DNA of 64,000 nt, taken from Actinomycetaceae bacterium. GTDB lineage: Bacteria; Actinomycetota; Actinomycetes; Actinomycetales; Actinomycetaceae. Below the pieces are notes generated by a model, which made no database searches, was not told the origin of the DNA, and saw nothing but the letters and a program-made list of their open reading frames with translations. Numbering within the stretch: the first letter of the stretch is position 1; every line of letters starts with the position of its first letter. Shown here piece after piece: positions 6,540 through 15,900 of this stretch. The position numbers and the translations under genes were made by a program. Location: the NCBI GenBank assembly GCA_030540715.1, contig JAUNVQ010000010.1, positions 1-64,000 on the forward strand. The letters run 5' to 3'.

Positions 6540-7754
6540 TTATTGATTCGCGGCGCGGCGACGATCCAAAATAGAATCGACACGCGCGAACAATCGATCA
6601 TCCGCGGTGTCAACAACGTCGTCCTTTTCTACGTCAGCAACAACTGTTGGCCTGAAAGGAACGGCAGGCACCTGGCTAAATTGACTGGTGGCAGCACCCT
6701 CTACCAGGTTATCCGAAGTGCGACGCCCCAGCTTCGGTTTCATATTGTACAGGGGTTGAGGCAGAGCCTGTGGCTCCCAGGAACGTGAAGAGGCACTAAG
6801 GCGTCCTCGTGAATCCGTGTCGTCATCAGTATCGGAGATAGACGCCAGTGCAGCTTCTGCTCGCTTCAAGTCCCCAGCTGTCATCGGCGCGGCATCAGCA
6901 TCGCGTGAACTAAGATTCCCCTGGTGAATCGCTATCCATTTCTGCTGTGCTGGTGTCAAAGTAGACGCAGTAGTTGGGGTTTCCTCCCCCTGCTCTTGCA
7001 CAGCAACCGATTCATCTTCACCAATGCCATCAGCCACATTATCAGTTACCCTATCGTCACTTGCAATCTCATCAGCAAAAGGAACCTTAGGCATCGTGAA
7101 AGACGACTCCACCTCATTCTCCGTCTTTTCTTCGGTTTTATTGCTAGCAGCACCCGATGCCCGCCACACCACTTTGGGAGCCTGCGCCGTGGTGGCGCTG
7201 AATCGCTGTGACTGAAGTTCTTCAATAATTTCCAGCGCACGGGCATCATTGCGCTGACCGTCAATCGCAGCTTTGCGCCCCAAAGCAAGGGTAGCAACCA
7301 TAAGGACGGTAGGGATAGCCACAGACCACGCAGCAATCAACGACAGCACAGAAAGAACCGCAACGACGATAATGGCCAGCAGTTCAACACCGAAAATAAT
7401 TAATCGGCGTTGGGCAGCAGCTTTTCGAAGGCGTATATGTTCCAGACGACGCTGCTGGACGTGTTCAAGTTGTTGCGAACGTGTCAGCTTGCCAGCAGGA
7501 ATATTCTGCGTTGTTGGGGTCATAGTGGGTCCTCCTGGTCGGCGATGAATAATTGTGGTTGCGTGCATTGTTGCCCGCGGTGTCGCCTTATTGGCGTCCG
7601 ATTTTGCAGGGGCAACCACGACATGGATTCCTGGTGAAAACCTGTCGTCATCGCGTGACTGATGTACAGCATTTCGTGTGGAAATAACGACGGGCATGAT
7701 AAAGCCGCCAATACATGCAACAAGCACAGCTAAAGCAAACCCTGTATATTCCAC
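6540..7754 (-). CDS. GlpR-like membrane protein (partner of Glp)
   Basis: A 404-residue protein from a GTG at 7754, without a strong ribosome binding site. It has one N-terminal membrane helix (about residues 5-25), a short basic linker, a second hydrophobic hairpin (about 117-160), and then a long acidic, Ser/Thr/Pro-rich cytosolic tail of low complexity to residue 404. The order glp(moeA-like)-rimJ-this gene is the same as Rv0994-Rv0995-Rv0996 in mycobacteria and the corynebacterial locus where the membrane protein GlpR binds the gephyrin-like Glp and links it to FtsZ during division. The assignment rests on position and architecture, because the tail is not conserved enough to recognise by eye. 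Confidence 0.6.
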   Translation of the reverse strand: MEYTGFALAVLVACIGGFIMPVVISTRNAVHQSRDDDRFSPGIHVVVAPAKSDANKATPRATMHATTIIHRRPGGPTMTPTTQNIPAGKLTRSQQLEHVQQRRLEHIRLRKAAAQRRLIIFGVELLAIIVVAVLSVLSLIAAWSVAIPTVLMVATLALGRKAAIDGQRNDARALEIIEELQSQRFSATTAQAPKVVWRASGAASNKTEEKTENEVESSFTMPKVPFADEIASDDRVTDNVADGIGEDESVAVQEQGEETPTTASTLTPAQQKWIAIHQGNLSSRDADAAPMTAGDLKRAEAALASISDTDDDTDSRGRLSASSRSWEPQALPQPLYNMKPKLGRRTSDNLVEGAATSQFSQVPAVPFRPTVVADVEKDDVVDTADDRLFARVDSILDRRRAANQ

Positions 7755-7970
7755 TTCTCAACGATACGTGTGAAAGTAAGGAAGTATCGACAGGTAGATC
7801 GGTGTGTCGATCCTTCTCACACAGTTTTCTTTATCAAATCGCAACAATTGCAACACCAGCCACATTGTACCCTTCTTTCACAGGTGGCCGTGATAGCGTC
7901 CTCGTAAAAAATATGAAGCGCCTCAATGATAGCGACCGCACCTTAACGAAAAATTCAAGCGAACGAAATG

Positions 7971-8032
7971 CGCGGCGTGCCCCGTTGAGACAACCAAAAG
8001 ACTTCCGGGACTGCGCCCACAACCAACGCAGG
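7971..8032. repeat. Intergenic direct repeat, copy A
   Basis: A segment of about 62 bp beginning CGCGGCGTGCCCC and containing CAAAAGACTTC and GCGCCCACA-type blocks. It matches copy B at 8195-8258 at roughly four of five positions, in the same orientation and 224 bp apart. It is not coding. It could be a dispersed extragenic element; no further copy was noticed in the window. Confidence 0.7.
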
Positions 8033-8194
8033 ACGGCTCACGATTTGGCACAACGCAAAAGCATCAAAGGTCCAAAACACAACGGCACAGAACCAACCAT
8101 GGGGCGCGCAAGAGGGCGAAGCGCGCGGCCTGTCTGGTGTGAAGCACTCAGTTTTCTCTGGAACAGGCGAAACATTATTTGAGAGGACGCAGCA

Positions 8195-8258
8195 CGCGGC
8201 GTGCCCCCCCCTGAGACAATCAAAAGACTTCTGGGACTTCGCCCACAGTCAGCGCAGA
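8195..8258. repeat. Intergenic direct repeat, copy B
   Basis: Second copy of the element at 7971-8032, sharing CGCGGCGTGCCCC, TGAGACAA, CAAAAGACTTC and GCCCACA blocks. Small insertions in the C run and scattered substitutions show the copies are diverging. Confidence 0.7.
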
Positions 8259-8324
8259 GCGTGTTGCTTCGCGCGTCACCACCCACGTTGCACAACGATA
8301 ATCTTTGACAACATCGCTAACGTG

Positions 8325-9011
8325 TCACTCCCCACGTATGCGCTCAAGTTCTGCAACCAGTCCCCGCTGCGGATAGACCTCGGCTGTAATGGCAAAACAC
8401 TCATGGTCATACCATTCATTATTAACGTGAAGAAATTTTTTGCGATGTCCTTCGTAACTCAAGCCCAATTTCTCCACAACACGAAGGGAACGCCGATTAT
8501 CGGGACGAATATTGATTTCAATACGATGCAGCTGCAAATCAGTCATACACACATCCATAGTCATCGCTAATGCTGCCGTCATCACCCCGCAATTGGCCCA
8601 TTGACGATCTATCCAATACCCCAGCATGGCGTAGTGGGCGGCCGCACGGGTAATACCAAGAACAGTAATCTGGCCTACTGGTTGACCGTCAACCTCGATG
8701 ATAAGCGGAACGGTGCGCCCATATCGAATATCTTTGGCCTGCTGCCAGGCAAGCTCACAAGTTGTTGGCACAAAGGTTGGATAATCCGAAGGAGCTGTTG
8801 CATCCCAGGGCTGTAACCATTCATGATTACGACGGCGAATATTATCAAGGGCAAAATAGTCACCAAAACGCATTTGCCGTACACACAGTTCATCAACTTC
8901 GCGTCCAACAAGTCCACGCTGCAAGGCACCCGTCTCTACCGCACAAATATCAAGGTAACGATACCTAGTCCACCAATCATAGGTACGTACAATCAACGAT
9001 CCTGGATACAT
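8325..9011 (-). CDS. rimJ: RimJ/RimL-type GNAT N-acetyltransferase
   Basis: A 228-residue GNAT-fold acetyltransferase of the RimJ/RimL class, which acetylates N-terminal residues of ribosomal or other proteins using acetyl-CoA. Visible are the LRQM/FGD start of the domain (about residue 43), the strand block PVGQITVLGITRA, the acetyl-CoA loop region IDRQWANCGVMTAAL, and the HRIEINIRPDNRRSLRVVEKLGL block that is typical of the class. The first 40 residues are an extension and the true start may lie downstream. It begins 3 nt after the glp stop codon, so the two are in one operon. This is the Rv0995-like position in the conserved block. The substrate is unknown. Confidence 0.85.
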   Translation of the reverse strand: MYPGSLIVRTYDWWTRYRYLDICAVETGALQRGLVGREVDELCVRQMRFGDYFALDNIRRRNHEWLQPWDATAPSDYPTFVPTTCELAWQQAKDIRYGRTVPLIIEVDGQPVGQITVLGITRAAAHYAMLGYWIDRQWANCGVMTAALAMTMDVCMTDLQLHRIEINIRPDNRRSLRVVEKLGLSYEGHRKKFLHVNNEWYDHECFAITAEVYPQRGLVAELERIRGE

Positions 9012-9014
9012 GAT

Positions 9015-10328
9015 CTAGGCCGCATCATCGTCAAGCATCATGCAGTGCAAAATATCACCCGCCGACACCGATTGTACATCCTCGGTGACCACAGCCAGCG
9101 CATTTGCGGAGGCCAGCTCTGACAGTAGCTGCTGTTCGGGTTCCACGGGAATCTCGGCAATATAATCGCCATTTTTATTGCGCCGCACCACGGCACACAC
9201 CATTTGTCGATACCCCAACGGGGATAACCAACCGCGATCAATACGTGCCCTCACAGATGAACGAAACAGTTTTTTTGTGCCCGTCATCAGCTTTAACGCT
9301 GGCCGTACAAAGATTTCATAGGCAATGAGTGCCGCTGAAGGCTGACCTGGTAAACAATAGATGGGCACATCATCGACGGTTCCATAACCAATTCGCTGCA
9401 CTGGCAACATGTCAATATCTTCAAAATCAACCGTACCTTTTTCCTCCAAAGCCCTCATCACTGCTCCCGATCTTTGACTTCCGATCCCGCCGGTGACAAT
9501 AATGACATCGGCACGGGCAATATGGCGTTCAATCATTGTTTGTACCGCGTGCGGGCTATCGGGAACTGAGCTGAACCGAGCTACTGAGGCACCGAGTTCA
9601 CTTAATGCCACTGATAAAGCGTGGCTATTGGTATCGAATACGTGGTGGCCGCCCCTAGATTGTGCGTCTGGAACACGCGATGGCGAAAATTGCCCAATGT
9701 TATCGACCAGTTCATCCCCCACCGAAATAATAACAACACGTGGACGGGGATGAACACGGACTCGTTGAATTCCCACACCCGCTAATAATGCTACTTGACG
9801 TGCGTCGATACGTGTGCCTCTACGCATTATCATCGAGTTTTTTTCAACGTCTGCTCCTGCATGTAACATGTTGTCTCCCGCTAACACAGGAGTATGTATC
9901 CGCACCAACGCTGCGCCCTCATCGCTAAATTCCAAAGGAACAACGCAGTCAGCTCCCACTGGCAGAGCTGCCCCTGAGGCAATCCTGTAGGCCGTCAAAG
10001 CGTCGACACTGGCAGGTGCAACACCATCGCCCAGTTCTTTTAAGCGGCCTTTTTGTGTACCTCCTGAAGGCTGATAGTAGGTTCCATCTGCGCTAATATC
10101 AGCAAGCACACGTAATTCTAACGGATTTACCCGCGTGGCCTTTGATGTCGCACGCGATGACGTTGCATATCCATCGCATAGGGCGGTATCAGCCATGGGG
10201 CGCGCATTAGGGGCGTAAACATCATTGGCAAGGACGCATCCTACTGATTCAATCAGCAACACTTCCAGCGATTCAAGAGGGGCGGCTATCTCTAAACAGT
10301 CGCCTAAAACATCTGCTGCTAAAGTCAT
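9015..10328 (-). CDS. glp: Gephyrin-like MoeA homologue (Glp), probable cell-division protein
   Basis: A 437-residue MoeA/gephyrin-fold protein with domains I-II (about 1-180), the MoaB-like domain III (about 195-345) and C-terminal domain IV. Several MoeA motifs are altered: the substrate loop is PMADTALCDGYA (44-55) rather than PPFDNSAMDGYA; GDEL (204-207) is kept; the catalytic TGGVS-x-G-x-x-D loop is TGGIGSQRSG (279-288); and the PGNPVS loop is LPGQPSAAL. This argues against molybdenum insertion and, together with the neighbouring rimJ and GlpR-like gene, for orthology to corynebacterial Glp, which binds FtsZ. No other molybdenum-cofactor gene is in the window. A true MoeA role cannot be excluded. 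Confidence 0.75.
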   Translation of the reverse strand: MTLAADVLGDCLEIAAPLESLEVLLIESVGCVLANDVYAPNARPMADTALCDGYATSSRATSKATRVNPLELRVLADISADGTYYQPSGGTQKGRLKELGDGVAPASVDALTAYRIASGAALPVGADCVVPLEFSDEGAALVRIHTPVLAGDNMLHAGADVEKNSMIMRRGTRIDARQVALLAGVGIQRVRVHPRPRVVIISVGDELVDNIGQFSPSRVPDAQSRGGHHVFDTNSHALSVALSELGASVARFSSVPDSPHAVQTMIERHIARADVIIVTGGIGSQRSGAVMRALEEKGTVDFEDIDMLPVQRIGYGTVDDVPIYCLPGQPSAALIAYEIFVRPALKLMTGTKKLFRSSVRARIDRGWLSPLGYRQMVCAVVRRNKNGDYIAEIPVEPEQQLLSELASANALAVVTEDVQSVSAGDILHCMMLDDDAA

Positions 10329-10424
10329 TCGTGCCGCCTTCCAGCTTTTGGTTCACTTTGGGAGATTTGCAGTTTACCTGTGTTCCTCTACTCTATCTTA
10401 GTCACGTCATGGGAGACTGAATAT

Positions 10425-11054
10425 ATGTGCCATTGCGTAAAATCGCCCGATCTTTTTGACCCAGTTGAAGATAAGAAGAATGAGTTACGAACATTAATCA
10501 GAGCTCAGCGTCAACGCAAAAGTACTGCCCTTCGCAATCAGGCCGAGCAACTTATTTGCCATCACCTGTCGTTGCTGACAAAGCCGTATTCGGTTATCGC
10601 CTGCTATGTTCCTTTTGGAACTGAGATCGGCTTGACCCAGTTTATTAATGATGAACAACAGAAGGGGGCACAAATATTGCTTCCTCGGTTAGGACCTAGG
10701 TTGTCGCGGGCTTGGGCATGGTTTAAATCATGGGATGACCTAGAGGAATCGGCGCCTGGGCGTCCTTTGCAACCCCGTGGTGAAGTCCTTGAGGCACAAG
10801 CTGTTGCACAAGCGCAATGTGTCATTGTCCCAGCTTTGGCTACCGACCGTAGCGGTACTCGCTTGGGTCAAGGTGGCGGGTGGTATGACAGAGTTTTATC
10901 ATTTGTGGAGGACGACATTCCGATCGTGGCGGTTCACTACGATGAAGAATTCTTCGAGACAACATATTTGCCATCACTTCCTCACGATCATCCAGTAACA
11001 ATCAGCGTAACACCACATCATGTCTACCATGTACGGCCACATCCGCATGACTGA
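10425..11054 (+). CDS. 5-formyltetrahydrofolate cyclo-ligase
   Basis: This 209-residue enzyme converts 5-formyl-THF to 5,10-methenyl-THF with ATP, recycling a storage or inhibitory folate. It shows the N-terminal KNELRTLIRAQRQ helix, the substrate block VIACYVPFGTEIGL, and the C-terminal ATP-binding loop GTRLGQGGGWYDR. The start is set at ATG 10425 because GGGAGA lies 8 nt upstream; the longer frame from 10380 has no site. It is transcribed away from glp, as in other actinobacteria where this gene neighbours the glp-rimJ block. Confidence 0.9.
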   Translation: MCHCVKSPDLFDPVEDKKNELRTLIRAQRQRKSTALRNQAEQLICHHLSLLTKPYSVIACYVPFGTEIGLTQFINDEQQKGAQILLPRLGPRLSRAWAWFKSWDDLEESAPGRPLQPRGEVLEAQAVAQAQCVIVPALATDRSGTRLGQGGGWYDRVLSFVEDDIPIVAVHYDEEFFETTYLPSLPHDHPVTISVTPHHVYHVRPHPHD

Positions 11055-11183
11055 TATAACAGAGGCACCGGCCGATGCAGCAATGACAACAGCATGTGTG
11101 TCCACAATTGCAAGATAAAGTTGGTGTTGATATTTTTTGTGGATAAATCCCTCCAATACAGATGCCTATGCGATTATCTGTTT

Positions 11184-12008
11184 ATGGCTAAGAAAAATCT
11201 TATTCCCTCAACACTCTTACACAGGCTGACAGCAATAACATGGCGCTACCGTCACATAGTTGCTGCATTGGGTGCCTGCTTGATCGTAATAGGGATTACC
11301 AGCACTGTTTCTGCTTATATTGAAACTCGCGCCATTGTTATCACCACTGAATCTATTGGGGTTGGTGAACGCATTGAACGCTCTGTGTTGAAGGTGCGCT
11401 ATGTTGCGGCAAAAGATCTTCCGACAAATGTTGCCTCTAGCGTTGAGAGTATTCTTGGGCGCTATGCCACTGTGAGGATTCCTCAAGGTGCGCTCATCGT
11501 TTCTGGAATGTATAGGGATACACTTCGGTCGCCACCAGGCACACAAATTGTCTCAATTCCCATTCATCATCTCAGCGCATCGGTAGTCCAGCAAGGGGCA
11601 CGTATTGAACTTTTTACCCCTCCTAGTCTTGCAGATGGCCTTCCAGAAGAAGGATCAGAAGATTCGATGCCACGGACAGCTAATAGATTTGACAACCAAC
11701 ACGAAAACAATCCTGATTCGGGCCCCCATGGGTCTCCTCCCGGCTCACCTCAAGATGAATCGGCTGACCCCGTGGACTCCGTACCGCCAACAAACCCCAA
11801 AGTCTTTCAAGGAAGCACTAACACACGAAGTATCACGGTAACAGTACTTGCAGTCAATGATGACACGAGTAACGGAGCGCTGTCACAGCTCAGTAATGAT
11901 GATCAAAGTATCTCCGCTAAAGTCATTGTTTCGCAGTCCGATACCTCACGTCTTGTTGATGCCGCATTACAGGCTCCGCTTTACGCTGTTGCTCAGGGAG
12001 AACGTTAG
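11184..12008 (+). CDS. SAF-domain membrane protein (CpaB/RcpC-like)
   Basis: From ATG 11184 (275 residues) the protein has a short basic N-terminus, one membrane helix (about 22-40), then a SAF domain: TRAIVITTESIGVGERIERSVL, LPTNVASS and ILGRYATVRIPQGALIV. SAF domains occur in pilus-assembly chaperones (CpaB), flagellar FlgA and antifreeze-like proteins. A Pro/Ser/Asp-rich insert (about 150-210) separates a second beta-rich part. No pilus genes are near, so it is likely the stand-alone actinobacterial SAF protein found near this folate-ligase/mscL block. A longer start at 11094 is possible but adds an unlikely Cys-rich leader. Function is not known. Confidence 0.7.
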   Translation: MAKKNLIPSTLLHRLTAITWRYRHIVAALGACLIVIGITSTVSAYIETRAIVITTESIGVGERIERSVLKVRYVAAKDLPTNVASSVESILGRYATVRIPQGALIVSGMYRDTLRSPPGTQIVSIPIHHLSASVVQQGARIELFTPPSLADGLPEEGSEDSMPRTANRFDNQHENNPDSGPHGSPPGSPQDESADPVDSVPPTNPKVFQGSTNTRSITVTVLAVNDDTSNGALSQLSNDDQSISAKVIVSQSDTSRLVDAALQAPLYAVAQGER

Positions 12009-12181
12009 CACTGAAAGTTTTGAAGTAGTATGATACCTCACTATGAACAATCTGAGCGTGACGTTAACAATACCTGCAATTACGAAGGCAAGATAAACTC
12101 ATCTAGAATGCAGGGAGAAGGATGGAAGGTATGGAATGTCCTTTAACCATGCCCATTCACGAGAGGAATAGGTAATATCCA

Positions 12182-12649
12182 ATGAAAAAAGTTACGCGTA
12201 TCCCAGACACAGTGGCAGATACAGCAGAAACAGCAAAAGGCTTTCTGGCAGGATTCAAAGAATTTGTTTCACGTGGCAATGCCATGGAGTTAGCTGTTGG
12301 TGTTGTTATAGGGGCAGCATTTTCGGGTGTTGTTAACGCTATTACAGACAAATTCATTAACCCGCTTGTTGCAGGCCTTGTTGGTGAACCAAACTTCGAT
12401 GATGTTTTAGCATTCAAGTTAGGCAGTGCCGTAGTTCAACCAGGTGCAATAATAACAGCATTCGTCAACTTCCTATTGGTTGCTTTGGCTGTGTACCTGC
12501 TGATCGTGATACCAATGAACAAGTTGCACCGTAAAAATGAGGAAGATCAAGAAGACGACGATCAAGATGAGCAGCTTGTAGTGCTCACAGAAATACGCGA
12601 CATCCTCAAAAACGGTGAAGATCCCCATACTGTTACCACATCGCATTAG
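12182..12649 (+). CDS. mscL: Large-conductance mechanosensitive channel MscL
   Basis: A 155-residue MscL. TM1 with the gating motif FVSRGNAMELAVGVVIGAAF is at about 27-46, the periplasmic loop is at 60-85, TM2 (ITAFVNFLLVALAVYLLIVI) is at 93-112, and an acidic cytosolic helix follows. The channel opens at near-lytic membrane tension and releases solutes on hypo-osmotic shock. GAGAGGAATAGG lies upstream of the ATG. It is monocistronic between the SAF gene and convergent small genes. The C-terminal bundle is unusually acidic (EEDQEDDDQDEQ). Confidence 0.97.
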   Translation: MKKVTRIPDTVADTAETAKGFLAGFKEFVSRGNAMELAVGVVIGAAFSGVVNAITDKFINPLVAGLVGEPNFDDVLAFKLGSAVVQPGAIITAFVNFLLVALAVYLLIVIPMNKLHRKNEEDQEDDDQDEQLVVLTEIRDILKNGEDPHTVTTSH

Positions 12650-12688
12650 TACGCGAAACCTATACTGGTAAGTATCGTAAGGAAAAAA

Positions 12689-12919
12689 TTATTGATTACG
12701 TCCATACCAATGCGGAGGAAGCTCCTCTAAAAGACGTCTGTCCTCTGGCGAAAGCTCAGCATCGTTATGGCGTTTCTTTAACCTGACACGGTGTTCAACA
12801 GTTTTCTTGGCGCTAGCATCACAGCTGCTAGCGCCACAATCTTTACTTCGCTGACGTTGCTTATCCACTCGCGACAGTTTTTGAATCATTGGTCGCCGAC
12901 GAAATGCTGGTGTTGTCAT
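12689..12919 (-). CDS. Small basic protein coupled to the helicase-like gene
   Basis: A 76-residue, strongly basic, soluble protein with two Cys, ending in an acidic stretch followed by ELPPHWYGRNQ. Its ATG overlaps the stop of the large upstream gene as ATGA (12919-12916), so the two are translationally coupled. The tail pattern (SPEDRRLLEELPPHWYG) looks conserved-protein-like, and similar short proteins follow related helicase genes in actinobacteria as far as I recall. No domain is recognised. A regulatory or DNA-associated partner of the large protein is a reasonable guess only. Confidence 0.6.
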   Translation of the reverse strand: MTTPAFRRRPMIQKLSRVDKQRQRSKDCGASSCDASAKKTVEHRVRLKKRHNDAELSPEDRRLLEELPPHWYGRNQ

Positions 12920-15900
12920 TTGTTCTTTTTATAGTCACTGACAATATGTTTAAGCACTGCACGCACCTGATTCGTATTTTCGGTAAGCTCCAATTCTCGA
13001 TATAGTGCTTTGACAAGCTGGCGTGTAGTGCGACGTTTTCCATCAGAATCAATCCATGCGGTCACAGCACGCAACTGTTCATCCGTATAGGCAGCAACAG
13101 GTAAACCTGGGGCGACCTTCGGTCGCTGAGTACGGGCATCATCATTACCAGTAGCTTCGTCCTCTTCAATGATTTTTAATGCAGGCTCTTCCTGTGTCAC
13201 GGTTCCCTGATGCGACGGCGTTGGTGTTCCCACAATATTGATGAAATCATCGCTAATTCGTGTAGGAACCCTCCCCTTTTGCTTCTGCACGGATTCCGAT
13301 TCCACAGGTGGATACTTCCCTTCACCATGTTCACCTGATACCTCTGACACATCGTCTTGTACCTGCAAGTGTTGTTGAAGCTCCACGTCTTGCTGGGTAT
13401 CATCGTTGTCGCTACCTTCAGGCTGAAACTCTTGAGGTACAGACATATCATCAGTATCTACTTCATCACTGGTATTCGTGTTGTCCACAAAAATTTCAGC
13501 AGATGAATCATCAACAGAGTCGGTGTCAATATTCTTCTTCGTCGCATGTTCACTATCTTGAACTGAAGCCTGGAGCGGCTTGTGAAGAGCTGGAACAACA
13601 CCAACGCGTTCATCAACAATGTCAAGGACTTTCTCAACAATAATTTCTGCCTCACGTTGAGGATCAGAAAATACGCCGGTGGAATACACCATATGCACAT
13701 TCCAGCCATAATCTTCAAGGCGTTCCTTCCAGTGACGCTCTCGTCTACGTAAAGACTGTTCACTGACATAGTCAGGATTATCAGTAAGAACAGCCAATAG
13801 TAGTTCACCCTCAATATGAGGATGTCCAATAGCCAAAGGAATCTTCATCCCCATAGGTGAACCAACATTAGGAACCACCGTCAAACCAAGATCGAAAAGA
13901 CGCTCCGCCAAATCAACCAGTAATTGGTCTGGCATATTATCCTCTTCAGAATCCCTATCGTAGGGATCCACAATAATGCTGCTTGCATCATGATTCTTCA
14001 CACTTTCCAAAAGATCGATCAGCATATGAGCACCAGCGTCATCACCCAAGAAATTACGGTCAACGTCATCAGGCTCAAATGAGCACACAACCTTAATATC
14101 ACGGCGAGCCGTCTGCAGGGCATCCACCAAAATAGAACGTCCCTCATCACCACTAATATTTCCAAAAGAGTGAAGAACACGACCATGAGGTGTTTTAGCA
14201 AAGCCAACGGCAATAATAATTGCGTCGCGTCGAATCGTGGCACAATGGGCAGCATCAACGACAATGAAAGGCTCAGTTTTACGTGAAGAAAAGAACTTAT
14301 CCGCCCACGGTGCATCCACAGTAGCACCAATAATTGCTTCACGAATACGCTGCGCATGCCTACTGTTAAGAGCGATAACCCCCAAAGAACGATCTGGGTT
14401 TTCACGTGCAGCCTCCAGCACCATATCAACCACGGTATCCACTTCTTGCTGCGAAGACTCAATACAGGCAGCTCCTGGTGCTTGAGCTCCACGACCATCA
14501 ACAACAGTTAAATCCATTGTGGATAACACTCGTGGAACAGGAACCGACATGACGTGTTCCCCATAGCCGTGAGCCGCCAAAAATGCGGCAACAAGTTCAT
14601 GGGTACGCGAACGCTTCGGAGGGATAGTCATATGTGGCAGCAGCGAAGCAAGATCCTTTAATGCGCCCTTGCGTTCGCGCTGCATATCTCCGATAACAAC
14701 TACTTGCCGTGCACGGGCAATCGTTGGAATAAGCTCGGCAATATCAGTATTTTCAATACCGTCACATACCACTACATCAATTGCTGTGCCATAATCAACA
14801 AGTTGTGGAACAAGCACTGGCGGCATTACCCGAACAGGAATAATATAGGATGCCAACGCGCATCGCCGATAAATTGTTGGAAGATTTGGCCGTGAAGTGC
14901 CCCCAACCTCATGCAACAAATATGAAGCTCCCTGCGGATCATCTTCAATAACGCGTCGCTTCAACTCCTTCAAAGACTGAGCTGCCTGTGGCGCTAAAGA
15001 ATCAACCTGGTCACGGTCTAACAACCGTAAACGCTCCGACATTTGGCGAACAGTGTGTGCATCTAAAGCCGACAAGAAACGATCCTCATGCATCATATAG
15101 GTAAGAGCAGACGCCCACCACGCTAAATCAAGTTCAGCGCTCATAAGTTTCGGATCAATATCGTGAATTCGTAAGTATTCAACAAGATCCGTTAACCCCA
15201 ATTCACGAATATCACGCAATACTTCAACACGATCCGACAGCTTTAATGCTCCTGACTCATCGTGAGCCAAGGTATCCATCAAGCTGACCACATCACGAAT
15301 CGGCATTTGCTGAAAAGCACCTTCAAGATCATTAAAATAAGGCTCAACTCGTCGAAGTTGTTCCGATAACACCTTTGCAGTGTCAAGCATCTGTTCAAGT
15401 CCTGTTGGTAAAACAGGATAGCCACCACCCTGTGAAAAGTCACGCCAAATCTTTCGCTGCTCTTGAATCCGCACCAATTCAACATGCAAATCGTCAACAT
15501 GGCGGGCAGGCCTCACCAGTGCTTTTGCTTGACGAATAAGACGTCTGCGCGTTGATGCTTTCATATGCAATGCTCGTTCTTTACGCCACTGCGGTAAAGC
15601 GGTAGCAATCACCATGTCGGCTGCCGAACGTTCAAATGCTTCAGGAACAAACACATCAAGAACACTGCGAACACCTCGCAACATTTCTAACTGTTCGTCC
15701 CACTGCGCCAAAGTCTCAGGCTGACTTAAACCAGTTTCTTTCACGCATCGATTAATATGTGCTCGCACCTGCGGTAACGTCTGAATAGAAATATCACGTA
15801 TTGTATTAACAATGTCACCAACGTCCTCTGGTTTATCAATCTGAACCTGACTCCACGGATTTGTCAGTCGGGTTTCAGAAAAAATCCCCAAACGATAAGC

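Larger units (their letters stand above)
7755..8324. other. Long intergenic region between rimJ and the GlpR-like gene
   Basis: This 570-bp gap has no convincing gene. It contains an imperfect direct repeat (7971-8032 and 8195-8258). It probably carries the promoter of the GlpR-like gene close to 7755. No rRNA, tRNA or recognised riboswitch is visible. Confidence 0.5.
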
